Assembly (NCBI RefSeq): GCF_001644605.1
Contig: NZ_CP011388.1
Location: forward strand, 3,376,501 to 3,440,500
Direction of reading: 5' to 3'
DNA length: 64,000 bases
DNA from: Paenibacillus swuensis
GTDB lineage: Bacteria > Bacillota > Bacilli > Paenibacillales > DY6
In this document: positions 8,648 to 16,001 of the stretch, in pieces
Layout: the number at the start of each line of letters is the position of its first letter
Position numbering within the stretch: position 1 is the stretch's first letter
Translations under genes and position numbers: made by a program
Notes under the pieces: generated by a model
Database searches by the model: none
Told to the model about the DNA's origin: nothing
What the model saw: only the letters and a program-made list of their open reading frames with translations

Positions 8648-8679
8648 AAAAGCAGAGCCGCGCCGGCTTCTGCTTTTTT
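8648..8679 (+). terminator. Intrinsic terminator after phoH
   Basis: AAAGCAGAGCCG and CGGCTTCTGCTTT pair around a short loop and run into a T-tract at 8673-8679. Confidence 0.88.
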
Positions 8680-8696
8680 GGGCGGGGAGTGTTCCT

Positions 8697-9197
8697 TTAC
8701 AACCATGTAACCGAGTGCCCATAGGCTGCCGCAATCCGATTCACCCATTCTTTATGGTCAACATCAACATAATAGATGTCCCCGGGTTCAGCATGAAATG
8801 AGACAATTAAATTTTCTTCAAGTTGAAGGAGACATGGCTTAGTGTCCATTTCGGTCAGATGGAAAAGGGGAAGTACCCTATATAAAGCGACCTTGTCCGC
8901 ATAAAGATAAGCGTAGCCCTGTTTGCTCTCAAACCCGTAATCCTCGTAATTCCTATATTTCACGGCGTTATCAGGAAGAAGCCATACATCCATTTCCTCG
9001 TGGTAAACTTTATAATGATTTAGCACATCCTTAATGGTCGCGCGTTCTTCCTCGTTATTTAGGATCAACAGTTCTTTATCCCGATCCCACAAGCTGACTT
9101 TTCCCGCAATCGCTTTTATGATTTGAGCGTAAAATCCCGGGAGTTTGCCTTCCGGCAGTCGCATGCTTAATCCAAATTTGTAATTTTGCATGTACAT
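8697..9197 (-). CDS. Hypothetical protein, 166 aa
   Basis: An unrecognised 166-residue soluble protein with many aromatic and acidic residues (for example DIYYVDVDHKEW near the C-terminus). No signal peptide, membrane span or Cys motif is visible. Starts: ATG 9197 lies 5 nt after AGGAGG and ATG 9191 lies 11 nt after it; I took the first. The gene converges on phoH and is divergent from the solute-binding protein gene at 9346. It occupies a place comparable to ylaL in the B. subtilis yla region, but I cannot confirm homology by eye. Repeated YxxY and DxY patterns suggest a beta-rich small domain; function is unknown. Confidence 0.65.
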   Translation of the reverse strand: MYMQNYKFGLSMRLPEGKLPGFYAQIIKAIAGKVSLWDRDKELLILNNEEERATIKDVLNHYKVYHEEMDVWLLPDNAVKYRNYEDYGFESKQGYAYLYADKVALYRVLPLFHLTEMDTKPCLLQLEENLIVSFHAEPGDIYYVDVDHKEWVNRIAAAYGHSVTWL

Positions 9198-9286
9198 TCA
9201 CACCTCCTGTTCCTTCCACAGATTTTTTCCTATCCTTTTATTATGCTGAAAACCCGGAAATCTCGCAATGACTCTTACTAAAGCGA

Positions 9287-9314
9287 TTACAACATAGGGA
9301 AAACATGGTATGAT
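9287..9314 (+). promoter_or_regulatory. Candidate promoter for the solute-binding protein gene
   Basis: TTACAA (9287-9292) and TATGAT (9309-9314) lie 16 bp apart, about 30 nt before the ATG at 9346. Confidence 0.4.
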
Positions 9315-9345
9315 AGACCTATCTTTGAGCGAAAGGACGGACTTC

Positions 9346-10626
9346 ATGCCTGGACGTAAAGTTGCCATTCTGTTAGCCATGTTGTTCTTAACTTCCATCT
9401 TGCTCAGTCGTTCCCTGGACCGCGCTCAGATTGCTAAGCCCGCCGAAGTGCGCGCGCCTGCGGAGTTTTTTTCGGGTGAGGACCGCCAAGACGAAGCCTC
9501 CGGCCTTCAAGTTTTGCGTATAACCGTTTCTTTGCCGCCTGAGGCATTCCGTAAATTGCAGGATACTACGAATCAATACTCCAATGAACATAAGTCAATC
9601 TACATAGAATTGGAAAATGTACCAGAAGAACAGTCTTACGATTATTTAAAATCCGCAGCTGAACTCGGGGATACTCCGGATATTATGATGGTAAATCATG
9701 AAGTTCTTCAAGAGTTCGCTTCCTTGGGATTTTTACAGCCAGTGGACACTTTGTTGACGAATGAAGCTAAAGCCGCCAGACTTGATATCATGATGGACCA
9801 GGTACGGTGGAACGGATATTTATGGGGGATTCCTGTGGAGGCGGATCCCTATGTTTTGGCTTGGCATAAGCCGTCTCTGGAACAATTAAAGCTGCAACCT
9901 TCGGTCTTAACAAAGGAATGGTGGCTGCGTGCGGACACCCTGTTGAGAAATGGTGCTTCTGACACGATACCCCTCTATATTCAATCAAGCGATCCCTATG
10001 CGTTTATCTCCCTCATTTGGGCGTTAGGCGGCTCCTGGCAAGAGAATGAAATCAATAAACTCACCTTTGAAGATTCCAGATTCTATGGCGGTGTAACGGC
10101 TGCCGTACAACAGGGCTTGGCCGGTTACAGTGACAACGAAGTGTGGGAATTTATAAATTTGGGTAAGATTAAACTCATGGTTACCCGATTATCGGATTTG
10201 AAGCGAAATGGCGGGGCAGATGTGGGTTACAGATCCCTTGGAAGGTCGAATGTTACTCGGTCCGGTTCATTGGGGGGGTGGATTTACGGATCCAGTTTTG
10301 CGCTTTCAGCCAATACGAAGCTGGTAGAGGAGGCTCGCAAGTGGATTAACGCTGTTGGTGCGGAGTCCATATTAGCCGAGTATATGGATGAAGGACTTTT
10401 AATGCCAGCCGTGAAATCGGCATGGACTTTTCCTCGCATTGCTTCACCGAATGACAAAGACGGCCAAGCGCTCAGGCAAGGCCGTGTGTTTGAGCATCAA
10501 CCCGATATGAAACGCAAGCTGGACTTTCTCCTTCTCCATCTTAAGAAGCTGGGTTCAGGAACGCCCATGGAAGAGTTTATTATCGGATTAAACCAGGAAT
10601 GGAGCCCGTCACAACCCCATTTTTAA
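9346..10626 (+). CDS. Extracellular solute-binding protein (family 1-like), orphan
   Basis: A 426-residue exported protein resembling bacterial extracellular solute-binding proteins of sugar ABC importers. Residues about 6-22 form the hydrophobic core of a signal peptide (AILLAMLFLTSILLS). There is no lipobox cysteine, which is unusual for a Gram-positive binding protein, so it may stay membrane-anchored or be secreted. Family-like segments include DTPDIMMVNHEVLQEFASLGFLQPVD and a WALGGSW stretch. No permease or ATPase gene is nearby. Start: ATG 9346 with AAAGGA 8 nt upstream, in preference to an in-frame ATG at 9310. Its 3' end overlaps the convergent coiled-coil gene by 18 bp. The ligand is unknown, and a sensor role is possible. 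Confidence 0.72.
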   Translation: MPGRKVAILLAMLFLTSILLSRSLDRAQIAKPAEVRAPAEFFSGEDRQDEASGLQVLRITVSLPPEAFRKLQDTTNQYSNEHKSIYIELENVPEEQSYDYLKSAAELGDTPDIMMVNHEVLQEFASLGFLQPVDTLLTNEAKAARLDIMMDQVRWNGYLWGIPVEADPYVLAWHKPSLEQLKLQPSVLTKEWWLRADTLLRNGASDTIPLYIQSSDPYAFISLIWALGGSWQENEINKLTFEDSRFYGGVTAAVQQGLAGYSDNEVWEFINLGKIKLMVTRLSDLKRNGGADVGYRSLGRSNVTRSGSLGGWIYGSSFALSANTKLVEEARKWINAVGAESILAEYMDEGLLMPAVKSAWTFPRIASPNDKDGQALRQGRVFEHQPDMKRKLDFLLLHLKKLGSGTPMEEFIIGLNQEWSPSQPHF

Positions 10627-11712
10627 ACTGACGATTAATTTGTCATCTTCAATGATGATTCGTTCAGCCTTAAAGACGGCCATAATTTTTTGAGGATAAA
10701 AACCCAGGTCGAACCTTTCCTCAAAAGCGCGGCTTGTCGTTTCGGGCAGTTGTAATCCGTTAAATTCTAATTCGTTTAAGTGGAATTTTATTACGTTTTT
10801 TGGTTTCTGTTGAACCGTATAATAACCTGCTATTTTTACCTTCATGTCATCTTTCGTACCTTCGGCAATGACTTGATCCTTTACAAAAGTGAAACGGATG
10901 TCTTGGAACAGAGGGTTTTTTTGGCGCAAAAAAGAATTCAGATCATCATCCGTCACCATAACGGTATACTGCAACCCGTCCAAGGAGAGTTCCTGATTGC
11001 TTTGCTTCAACAGCTCCGGGAAATCTTTCATTGCTTGAGCCATGGCTTTGAAATAGCTCTGGAATAATTCTTGGCCGCTGGTCAGCCAATATCGTGACAT
11101 ATCGTCTATAAGCTGCTTTAATGCTGCCGCGTCACCGGATTCGGTCAATGCTTCATTCACTTCCTGCTGCAAGGATGTCCAATGTTCTCGCTGGGCTTGC
11201 AGGTTTTCTTCGGATTGTTTAAGCAGCGCTTGCCGGGACATCACCATCTCTTTCTTAGCGCTTAGGTTCCGGGCATCGGCAGTGTATTGATCCAGCAGGA
11301 TTCGGTCGCCTTCCATAAGAAGTTGAACCGTATCCAGTAGTGAAAGAGCGTCTTTCCAGGAGCGGGTGCTGAGCAGAAGAGACCAGAGCTGTAATCTTTC
11401 GCCTTGATACATACTGTTCAGCAGAGCCGACATTTTGCTATGCTGGGCCTGTAATCCAGCTTCGTGTTCTTTGACTTCTTTATGGATAAGACGGAGTTCT
11501 TCTTCCGTGCTTTCACGGAGTTTGCTGATCCTGCTGATTTCCCGGTCAAGCTCAACAAGCGTGAGGCTTTTCTCTAACAGTTGCTGTTGGTGCGCTTCCA
11601 TCTCAGGAATAGTCACAGGCTCCGTGTATACATAATCTGTTCTGCTAAACAGGAATATCGTAGCCATGCACGCCGCAGTAATCAGGCGAGTCCGTTTATG
11701 CATACGCGACAT
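10609..11712 (-). CDS. Exported coiled-coil protein of unknown function
   Basis: A 367-residue protein with an N-terminal hydrophobic segment (about residues 10-23, LITAACMATIFLF) followed by a long heptad-rich coiled coil (about 35-200) of the kind seen in CwlO/EnvC-like N-termini (for example LNSMYQGERLQLWSLLLSTRSWKDALS). The C-terminal third is a beta-rich domain (HLNELEFNGLQLPETTSRAFEERFDLG). No catalytic NlpC/P60 or M23 domain is present, so it is more likely a regulator or adaptor of wall hydrolases than an enzyme; this is inference. The start ATG 11712 is close to AGGGGG; ATG 11703 is an alternative. The gene converges with the solute-binding gene and overlaps it by 18 bp, leaving no room for a separate terminator. 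Confidence 0.6.
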   Translation of the reverse strand: MSRMHKRTRLITAACMATIFLFSRTDYVYTEPVTIPEMEAHQQQLLEKSLTLVELDREISRISKLRESTEEELRLIHKEVKEHEAGLQAQHSKMSALLNSMYQGERLQLWSLLLSTRSWKDALSLLDTVQLLMEGDRILLDQYTADARNLSAKKEMVMSRQALLKQSEENLQAQREHWTSLQQEVNEALTESGDAAALKQLIDDMSRYWLTSGQELFQSYFKAMAQAMKDFPELLKQSNQELSLDGLQYTVMVTDDDLNSFLRQKNPLFQDIRFTFVKDQVIAEGTKDDMKVKIAGYYTVQQKPKNVIKFHLNELEFNGLQLPETTSRAFEERFDLGFYPQKIMAVFKAERIIIEDDKLIVSLKMGL

Positions 11713-11796
11713 TACCCCCTTGTCCTCTTCCTAAGCATATTCAGCAGTAAAGGTTATTCATGACAACTAAATGATGCAGAAAGCAGGTGAGCAAGA

Positions 11797-12930
11797 GTGA
11801 AGGTAAGTAGCGGCACCGGGCTCGTTCACCGTCTTGGAGTGTGGATGGAGCAAGACCCGAGTAGTACAATTTCATTCAAAAGGTTTATGCAGGCCTGCTT
11901 ATATGATGAGGATTACGGTTATTACATGACGAATAACACCAAGGTCGGCAAGGCCGGAGACTTCTACACCAGTTCCAATATCGGTACGGTGATGGGTGAG
12001 GTGTTGGCGCGCGACCTTATTTCGCGAATGCGCTTGTTTAATGCTTCCGTTCCAGGAATTGATATCGCCGAATGGGGTGGAGGCACAGGACGGTTAGCCA
12101 AACAAATTCTGGATGAATTGCAGAAGCTGGCGCCTGAGCTTTACACTCGAATTCGATATTCGATAATTGAAGAAAGCCCATTTCATCAAGAGCGCCAAAA
12201 GCTTGAATTGAAAGAGCATGAAGCCGTAACTCGTGTCATCTCTTCTGCCGAGTGGCTGCGGGGAGGACCCTATTCATCTGTGATCGTGCTTGCTAATGAA
12301 TTGTTGGATGCGTTCTCCGTAGAACGCTGCGTGTACAAAGAAGGGACGGGATGGCATCAGGTTAGGGTCGGTTGGAATCAGCGTCATGAAGAATTCACGG
12401 AGTTTCATACGCTGTTAGAGGATGGAGAACTGCTGAAATACCTTCAGGCCTATATATTGCATCCCCAATCGGGACAAGTGGCGGAGGTCAATCTGGATGC
12501 GGAAGACTGGGTTCAATCTATTGCAGAGTCAATCGTACAGGGTAATCTGATCGTGATTGATTACGGAGATACGTACGAAGAAATTTACGCTCCGCATCGA
12601 CTTCATGGAACCCTGTTATGTTATTACAAACACAGCGCTACGACTAATCCATACATTCGGGTCGGCGATCAAGACATCACGACGCATGTTAACTTCACAG
12701 GATTGATGCATGCGGGATCGCGGTCCGGCATGGAGGTTGAAAGATATTCTACACAGAAGAAATTTTTACTGGATGCGGGTTTATTAGAATGGCTTACAGA
12801 GCATTCCCATTCGGATCCGTTCCATCCTGTAGCTAAACGCAACCGGGCTGTCCGGCAATTGCTAATCAGTGACAGCATGAGCGAGTTGTTTAAAGTGCTG
12901 GTGCTAAGCAAAACAAACAAAAGGCGCTGA
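11797..12930 (+). CDS. MidA/NDUFAF7-type SAM-dependent methyltransferase (DUF185)
   Basis: A 377-residue protein of the DUF185 family. The glycine-rich SAM site is seen at IAEWGGGTGRLAKQILDEL (about residues 89-107), and VLANELLDAFSVERC (about 167-181) matches the family motif NELLDA. The N-terminal MTNNTKVGKAGDFYTSSNIG segment is also diagnostic. The mitochondrial relative methylates an arginine of complex I; bacterial targets are not known. Start: GTG 11797 behind AGGTGAGCA, with no better ATG. It lies upstream of a small gene on the opposite strand and shares a bidirectional hairpin with it at its 3' end. Function beyond protein methylation is not predictable from context. Confidence 0.85.
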   Translation: MKVSSGTGLVHRLGVWMEQDPSSTISFKRFMQACLYDEDYGYYMTNNTKVGKAGDFYTSSNIGTVMGEVLARDLISRMRLFNASVPGIDIAEWGGGTGRLAKQILDELQKLAPELYTRIRYSIIEESPFHQERQKLELKEHEAVTRVISSAEWLRGGPYSSVIVLANELLDAFSVERCVYKEGTGWHQVRVGWNQRHEEFTEFHTLLEDGELLKYLQAYILHPQSGQVAEVNLDAEDWVQSIAESIVQGNLIVIDYGDTYEEIYAPHRLHGTLLCYYKHSATTNPYIRVGDQDITTHVNFTGLMHAGSRSGMEVERYSTQKKFLLDAGLLEWLTEHSHSDPFHPVAKRNRAVRQLLISDSMSELFKVLVLSKTNKRR

Positions 12931-12948
12931 CTTGAAGTCAGCGCCTTT
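12920..12948. terminator. Perfect 14-bp hairpin between convergent genes
   Basis: AAAGGCGCTGACTT and AAGTCAGCGCCTTT are perfect inverted repeats around a single G; the left arm includes the stop of the upstream gene. The T-rich tail is on the minus strand, so it mainly ends the DUF2626 transcript. Confidence 0.85.
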
Positions 12949-12968
12949 CCTGTGAGCGGGACACAAAA

Positions 12969-13205
12969 TTAGAACGGAAGCCCCATTTCGAAAAACGTCC
13001 AATACGTGAATCCCAAGAACGAAATGATCATGTAGCTCCAGAACATGAGTATGTACGTTTTTTCGGAAAAATTCAAATATCCCAACAAGACGAACACCGC
13101 TGTTTGAAAGAAGAACAGCAAGGCCATCTCAATCATATCCCCGGCGAAAGCCATAAGACCGATCGCTAGCGTCCAAAAACCTAGAACCCGAAACATACGT
13201 GCCAC
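12969..13205 (-). CDS. DUF2626 family small membrane protein (YqgY-like)
   Basis: A 78-residue protein with three hydrophobic segments (about residues 8-24, 28-44 and 51-68), rich in Phe and Met. The sequence pattern MFRVLGFWTLAIGLMAFAGDM, together with YLNFSEKTYILMFWSYM, matches the DUF2626/YqgY family of small Bacillales membrane proteins with unknown function. Start: GTG 13205 with GAGGGGG 8 nt upstream. A strong hairpin terminator lies at its 3' end. It is divergent from rsfA. Size and topology fit the family exactly; no role can be stated. Confidence 0.85.
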   Translation of the reverse strand: MARMFRVLGFWTLAIGLMAFAGDMIEMALLFFFQTAVFVLLGYLNFSEKTYILMFWSYMIISFLGFTYWTFFEMGLPF

Positions 13206-13423
13206 GAATGCATCCCCCTCTCGTACGCAATCATAATTATCTATTGAACATTATACCGACTAGCATGGATGAAGTCCACTCCTCAACTTTGACGAAATCG
13301 CAAACTTTTGCCAAAGCTGAAGCCGTATCAATTTCCTTCATTACGTATGAGTCCTCAAAAAAATGGATATACCAAATAGTATCAAATAGATTCTATGAAC
13401 TCTACCAAGGGCATAGAAATAAA

Positions 13424-13452
13424 GTATGCAGTGAACAAATGATTCCATTACA
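13424..13452 (+). promoter_or_regulatory. Candidate forespore (sigma-F/G type) promoter for rsfA
   Basis: GTATG (13424-13428) and CATTACA (13446-13452) are 17 bp apart and resemble the sigma-G elements GHATR and CATNHTA with one mismatch and one base short spacing. The rest of 13206-13494 is AT-rich with no other feature I can name. Confidence 0.3.
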
Positions 13453-13494
13453 TAGGTTTTGACGTTTAGATTAGGTTAGGAGGTTATGGCAATT

Positions 13495-14154
13495 ATGTCA
13501 GCAATAAGACAAGACGCATGGAGTTCGGAAGACGACTTGATGCTTGCGGATATTACGCTCCGTCATATTCGGGAAGGCAGCACACAGCTTGCCGCTTTCG
13601 AAGAAGTGGGGGACCGTATCGGCAGAACGTCTGCAGCTTGCGGATTTCGTTGGAACAGTTGTGTACGCAAAAAATACGAGGCTGCGATCCAGATTGCGAA
13701 GGCGCAGCGGCAAAAGAAGAGTTATATGAAGAAGCAAACCGTAACCAATACGCATGAAGTTCATGTTTCTTCCATTTCGGTTGCGCCGGATGAAGAGCTG
13801 CTGTCTTACCGTCAGGATGTTGTTTCGGAAGAATCATTATCCATAGATGCGGTTATTCGGTTTCTGCGGCAATCGAAGGGAACCTATCAGGAAATGTCCA
13901 GACAGATTAAACAACTGGAGCGTGAGCTTCGAGAGAGAGAAGAAGATATCCAGCGCATTCGTAAAGAAAATTCCAAGCTGTCCAAAGAAGTGAGCGAAGT
14001 TCAGACGGACTACCGTGTCGTTAACGACGATTATAAAGCACTCATTCAGATTATGGACCGGGCGAGAAAGTTGGCTTTCCTGGCCGAAGAAGAAGATGAG
14101 CCCAGATCTCGTTTTAAGATGGACGCCAATGGCAACCTGGAGCGTATAGAGTAG
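13495..14154 (+). CDS. rsfA: RsfA family forespore transcription factor
   Basis: A 219-residue protein. The N-terminal half (about residues 1-75) is a Myb/SANT-like DNA-binding region with RQDAWSSEDDLMLADITLRHIREG and ACGFRWNSCVRKKY, the signature of RsfA/YlbO. The C-terminal half (about 120-185) is a coiled coil (KQLERELREREEDIQRIRKENSKL) for dimerisation. In B. subtilis RsfA modulates sigma-F-dependent genes in the prespore. I chose ATG 13495, which gives the family N-terminus beginning MSAIRQDAW and lies 11 nt after AGGAGG; the ATG at 13486 lies only 2 nt after that box. It precedes panE, as ylbO precedes ylbQ in B. subtilis. Confidence 0.88.
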   Translation: MSAIRQDAWSSEDDLMLADITLRHIREGSTQLAAFEEVGDRIGRTSAACGFRWNSCVRKKYEAAIQIAKAQRQKKSYMKKQTVTNTHEVHVSSISVAPDEELLSYRQDVVSEESLSIDAVIRFLRQSKGTYQEMSRQIKQLERELREREEDIQRIRKENSKLSKEVSEVQTDYRVVNDDYKALIQIMDRARKLAFLAEEEDEPRSRFKMDANGNLERIE

Positions 14155-14180
14155 TCTTGCTGAATGAATATGAAGTAATG

Positions 14181-14214
14181 AAAGAGATTGCCATAGGGCA
14201 GTCTCTTTTTTTTG
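14181..14214 (+). terminator. Intrinsic terminator after rsfA
   Basis: AGAGATTGCC and GGCAGTCTCT pair around ATAG and run into eight T. Confidence 0.88.
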
Positions 14215-14274
14215 TATTATGGCCTTAACTTTGCTATAGTTGCTGTGAAATTAAGGAGAAAGAAGGGCTTGACA

Positions 14275-15273
14275 TTGCATATTGCCATCGCAGGTGCCGG
14301 CGCCGTCGGGCTGCTGCTCGCCGCCCGCCTCAGCCAGGCGGGCCAAGCCGTCACGCTGCTTACGCGGACGGCGGATCAGGCCGGGCAGCTTCGCGCCGCC
14401 GGCCTTGACTTTACCGCGCGGGACAGCACCCGCGCGCGCATCGCCGTGGCTGCCGAGCCGCTCACGGCGGACCCCGCGGCCGGGTCGTCCGCGCTCGCGG
14501 GCTTGCAGCCCGCCTGGATATTCCTGACCGTGAAGCAGCATGCGCTGCATGATCAGGAATTTCTGGATGGGCTGCAAGCCCGCGTCGGACCGCAGACCCG
14601 GCTGCTGTGCTTCCAGAACGGAATCGGCCACCTGGAGAAGTTGGCCGAGACGTTTCCCGCGGCGAAGCTGTACGCCGCGGTGACGACAGAGGGGGCGCTC
14701 CGGACGTCCCCTGGCGCGGTGACGCATACGGGCGAGGGCGTGACGAGAATCGGACAGGCACCCTCAACGCTGCAAACCGGTCTCATCTCCACGTCGTTAC
14801 ATGACTCGAACGAAAGCGCGGCATCATTGAATCTGTTGATTAAGTTGCTGTGCGAGGCAGGAATAAAGACAGAGTTGTCGAAAGATATTGTAAATGAAAT
14901 GTACCAAAAGTTGTTAATCAACGCGGTGATTAATCCAATCACTGCAATTCTGCGGATTTCGAACGGCGAGTTGATACGCAACGCGTATGCCTCATCCCTG
15001 ATGTTGCGTCTGTTCGATGAATCCTATGCGGCAGTCGCCGCGCAAGTTGAGGAGCTGCCTGACCGGATGTGGAATCGAATTGAGGAGGTATGTGCACGGA
15101 CGGCGGTAAACCGTTCCTCTATGCTTCAGGACGTGGAAGCGAAGCGTGTCACTGAAATCGAGGCCATTACCGGAAGGCTGATTGCCCAGGGTCGGTTGAA
15201 AGGAATCCCGATGACCGCAAGCGAGACGCTTTACGCATTGATTAAAGCAATGGAATCTGATTATAACGGGTGA
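14275..15273 (+). CDS. panE: 2-dehydropantoate 2-reductase
   Basis: A 332-residue NADPH-dependent ketopantoate reductase for pantothenate and CoA synthesis. The Rossmann motif GAGAVG is at residues 7-12, and the C-terminal domain has NEMYQKLLINAVINPITAI with the catalytic Lys and Asn. Start: TTG 14275 with AGAAGG 8 nt upstream gives MHIAIAGAG; TTG 14269 is a close alternative. Odd: roughly the first 160 codons are extremely GC-rich (one 60-base line at 14401 has 45 G/C), whereas the line at 14881 has only 18 G/C. The switch occurs inside the gene near 14770. The GC-rich half is rich in Ala, Arg and Gly codons yet keeps the fold motifs. A DUF3397 gene follows by 6 bases. Confidence 0.9.
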   Translation: MHIAIAGAGAVGLLLAARLSQAGQAVTLLTRTADQAGQLRAAGLDFTARDSTRARIAVAAEPLTADPAAGSSALAGLQPAWIFLTVKQHALHDQEFLDGLQARVGPQTRLLCFQNGIGHLEKLAETFPAAKLYAAVTTEGALRTSPGAVTHTGEGVTRIGQAPSTLQTGLISTSLHDSNESAASLNLLIKLLCEAGIKTELSKDIVNEMYQKLLINAVINPITAILRISNGELIRNAYASSLMLRLFDESYAAVAAQVEELPDRMWNRIEEVCARTAVNRSSMLQDVEAKRVTEIEAITGRLIAQGRLKGIPMTASETLYALIKAMESDYNG

Positions 15274-15279
15274 GGACCT

Positions 15280-15669
15280 ATGTTTTTTGAAGGTGTATGG
15301 ACGATATTTCGATTTCTGGCCGTGGTGCCCTTTATACCGTTTGGGGCGGCTTGGCTGATCAGCTATGGGATTGTGAAGCATCGCAAGAAAGCGTTAATGA
15401 CTGCCATGGACGTAACCACGGTGTTCTTAATCGTGGCTGTTTCCGCCTTGTTTAATGAGATTTTCACTAAGGAGTTCGGTTTATACGGTATTTTATTGTT
15501 TATGTTGTTGACAGCCGGCTTTATCGGCAATGCTCAGAACCGCATTAAAGGAAAAGTGAATGTACCCAAGCTGAGTAAGGCGCTTTGGCGGTTCAGCTTT
15601 GTAGTGCTTAGTTTCTTTTATATTTTGTTCATGGTCTTGGGTATAGGGAAACAGTTCATGAGCGCATGA
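15280..15669 (+). CDS. DUF3397 family membrane protein
   Basis: A 129-residue membrane protein with four hydrophobic segments (about residues 8-28, 42-60, 67-85 and 103-124) and basic loops (KHRKK, NRIKGKVNVPK). The pattern matches DUF3397, a Bacillales family found between panE and bshC homologues. No catalytic motif is present. The ATG lies 6 bases after the panE stop behind GTGAGGA, so the two are one transcript, ended by a terminator at 15696. The function is unknown. Its normal downstream neighbour bshC has been separated from it here by the oppABCDF operon. Confidence 0.8.
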   Translation: MFFEGVWTIFRFLAVVPFIPFGAAWLISYGIVKHRKKALMTAMDVTTVFLIVAVSALFNEIFTKEFGLYGILLFMLLTAGFIGNAQNRIKGKVNVPKLSKALWRFSFVVLSFFYILFMVLGIGKQFMSA

Positions 15670-15695
15670 TAAGTGAATAGTCACCCATAAGATGA

Positions 15696-15729
15696 TAACA
15701 ATCTGCGACATAAGGCGGATTGTTTTTTA
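15696..15729 (+). terminator. Intrinsic terminator after the DUF3397 gene
   Basis: AACAATCTGC and GCGGATTGTT pair with one T-G wobble around GACATAAG and are followed by a run of T. Confidence 0.85.
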
Positions 15730-15910
15730 GTTATGTATTGTTTTTTTGGCAAAAGATCATTACACTAAGGTAGCGGTTTTTTCATGAGCCAAGATTACGT
15801 CAGGTATTCTGACATACATGAAAATAATTGTTGCTAAAATTGTGTTTCGTGTAATAATATATTACATAGTTACAGCTTTTCGGCAAATTCCTAGTGATTT
15901 TCATTGTTCT

Positions 15911-15925
15911 AAAAGTCTGAAAATT
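15911..15925 (+). promoter_or_regulatory. CodY-like box upstream of oppA
   Basis: The 15 bases AAAAGTCTGAAAATT match the CodY consensus AATTTTCWGAAAATT at 12 of 15 positions. It lies about 28 bp upstream of a TATAAT (15953-15958), where CodY binding would cover the promoter. CodY repression of peptide transporters in rich medium is known in B. subtilis (dpp, app). Confidence 0.55.
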
Positions 15926-15952
15926 TCGCTAGATTTTATTGACCAATGGTTG

Positions 15953-15958
15953 TATAAT
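15953..15958 (+). promoter_or_regulatory. -10 element for the opp operon
   Basis: A perfect TATAAT 43 nt before the oppA ATG. The matching -35 is weak (AGATTT at 17 bp). Between the DUF3397 terminator and oppA (15730-16001) the DNA is AT-rich and holds only this promoter and the CodY-like box. Confidence 0.5.
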
Positions 15959-16001
15959 CAAAAGCACAAACACAAAATCTTAACAAAAGGGGAAAAGAAG
16001 C

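Noticed and set aside
9310-9345. Upstream ATG extension of the solute-binding protein
   Set aside because: It overlaps the -10 element and has no ribosome site, whereas ATG 9346 lies 8 nt after AAAGGA.
14251-14767. Several long frames in the GC-rich part of panE on both strands
   Set aside because: High GC removes stop codons in all frames; the panE frame alone carries the GAGAVG and C-terminal motifs.
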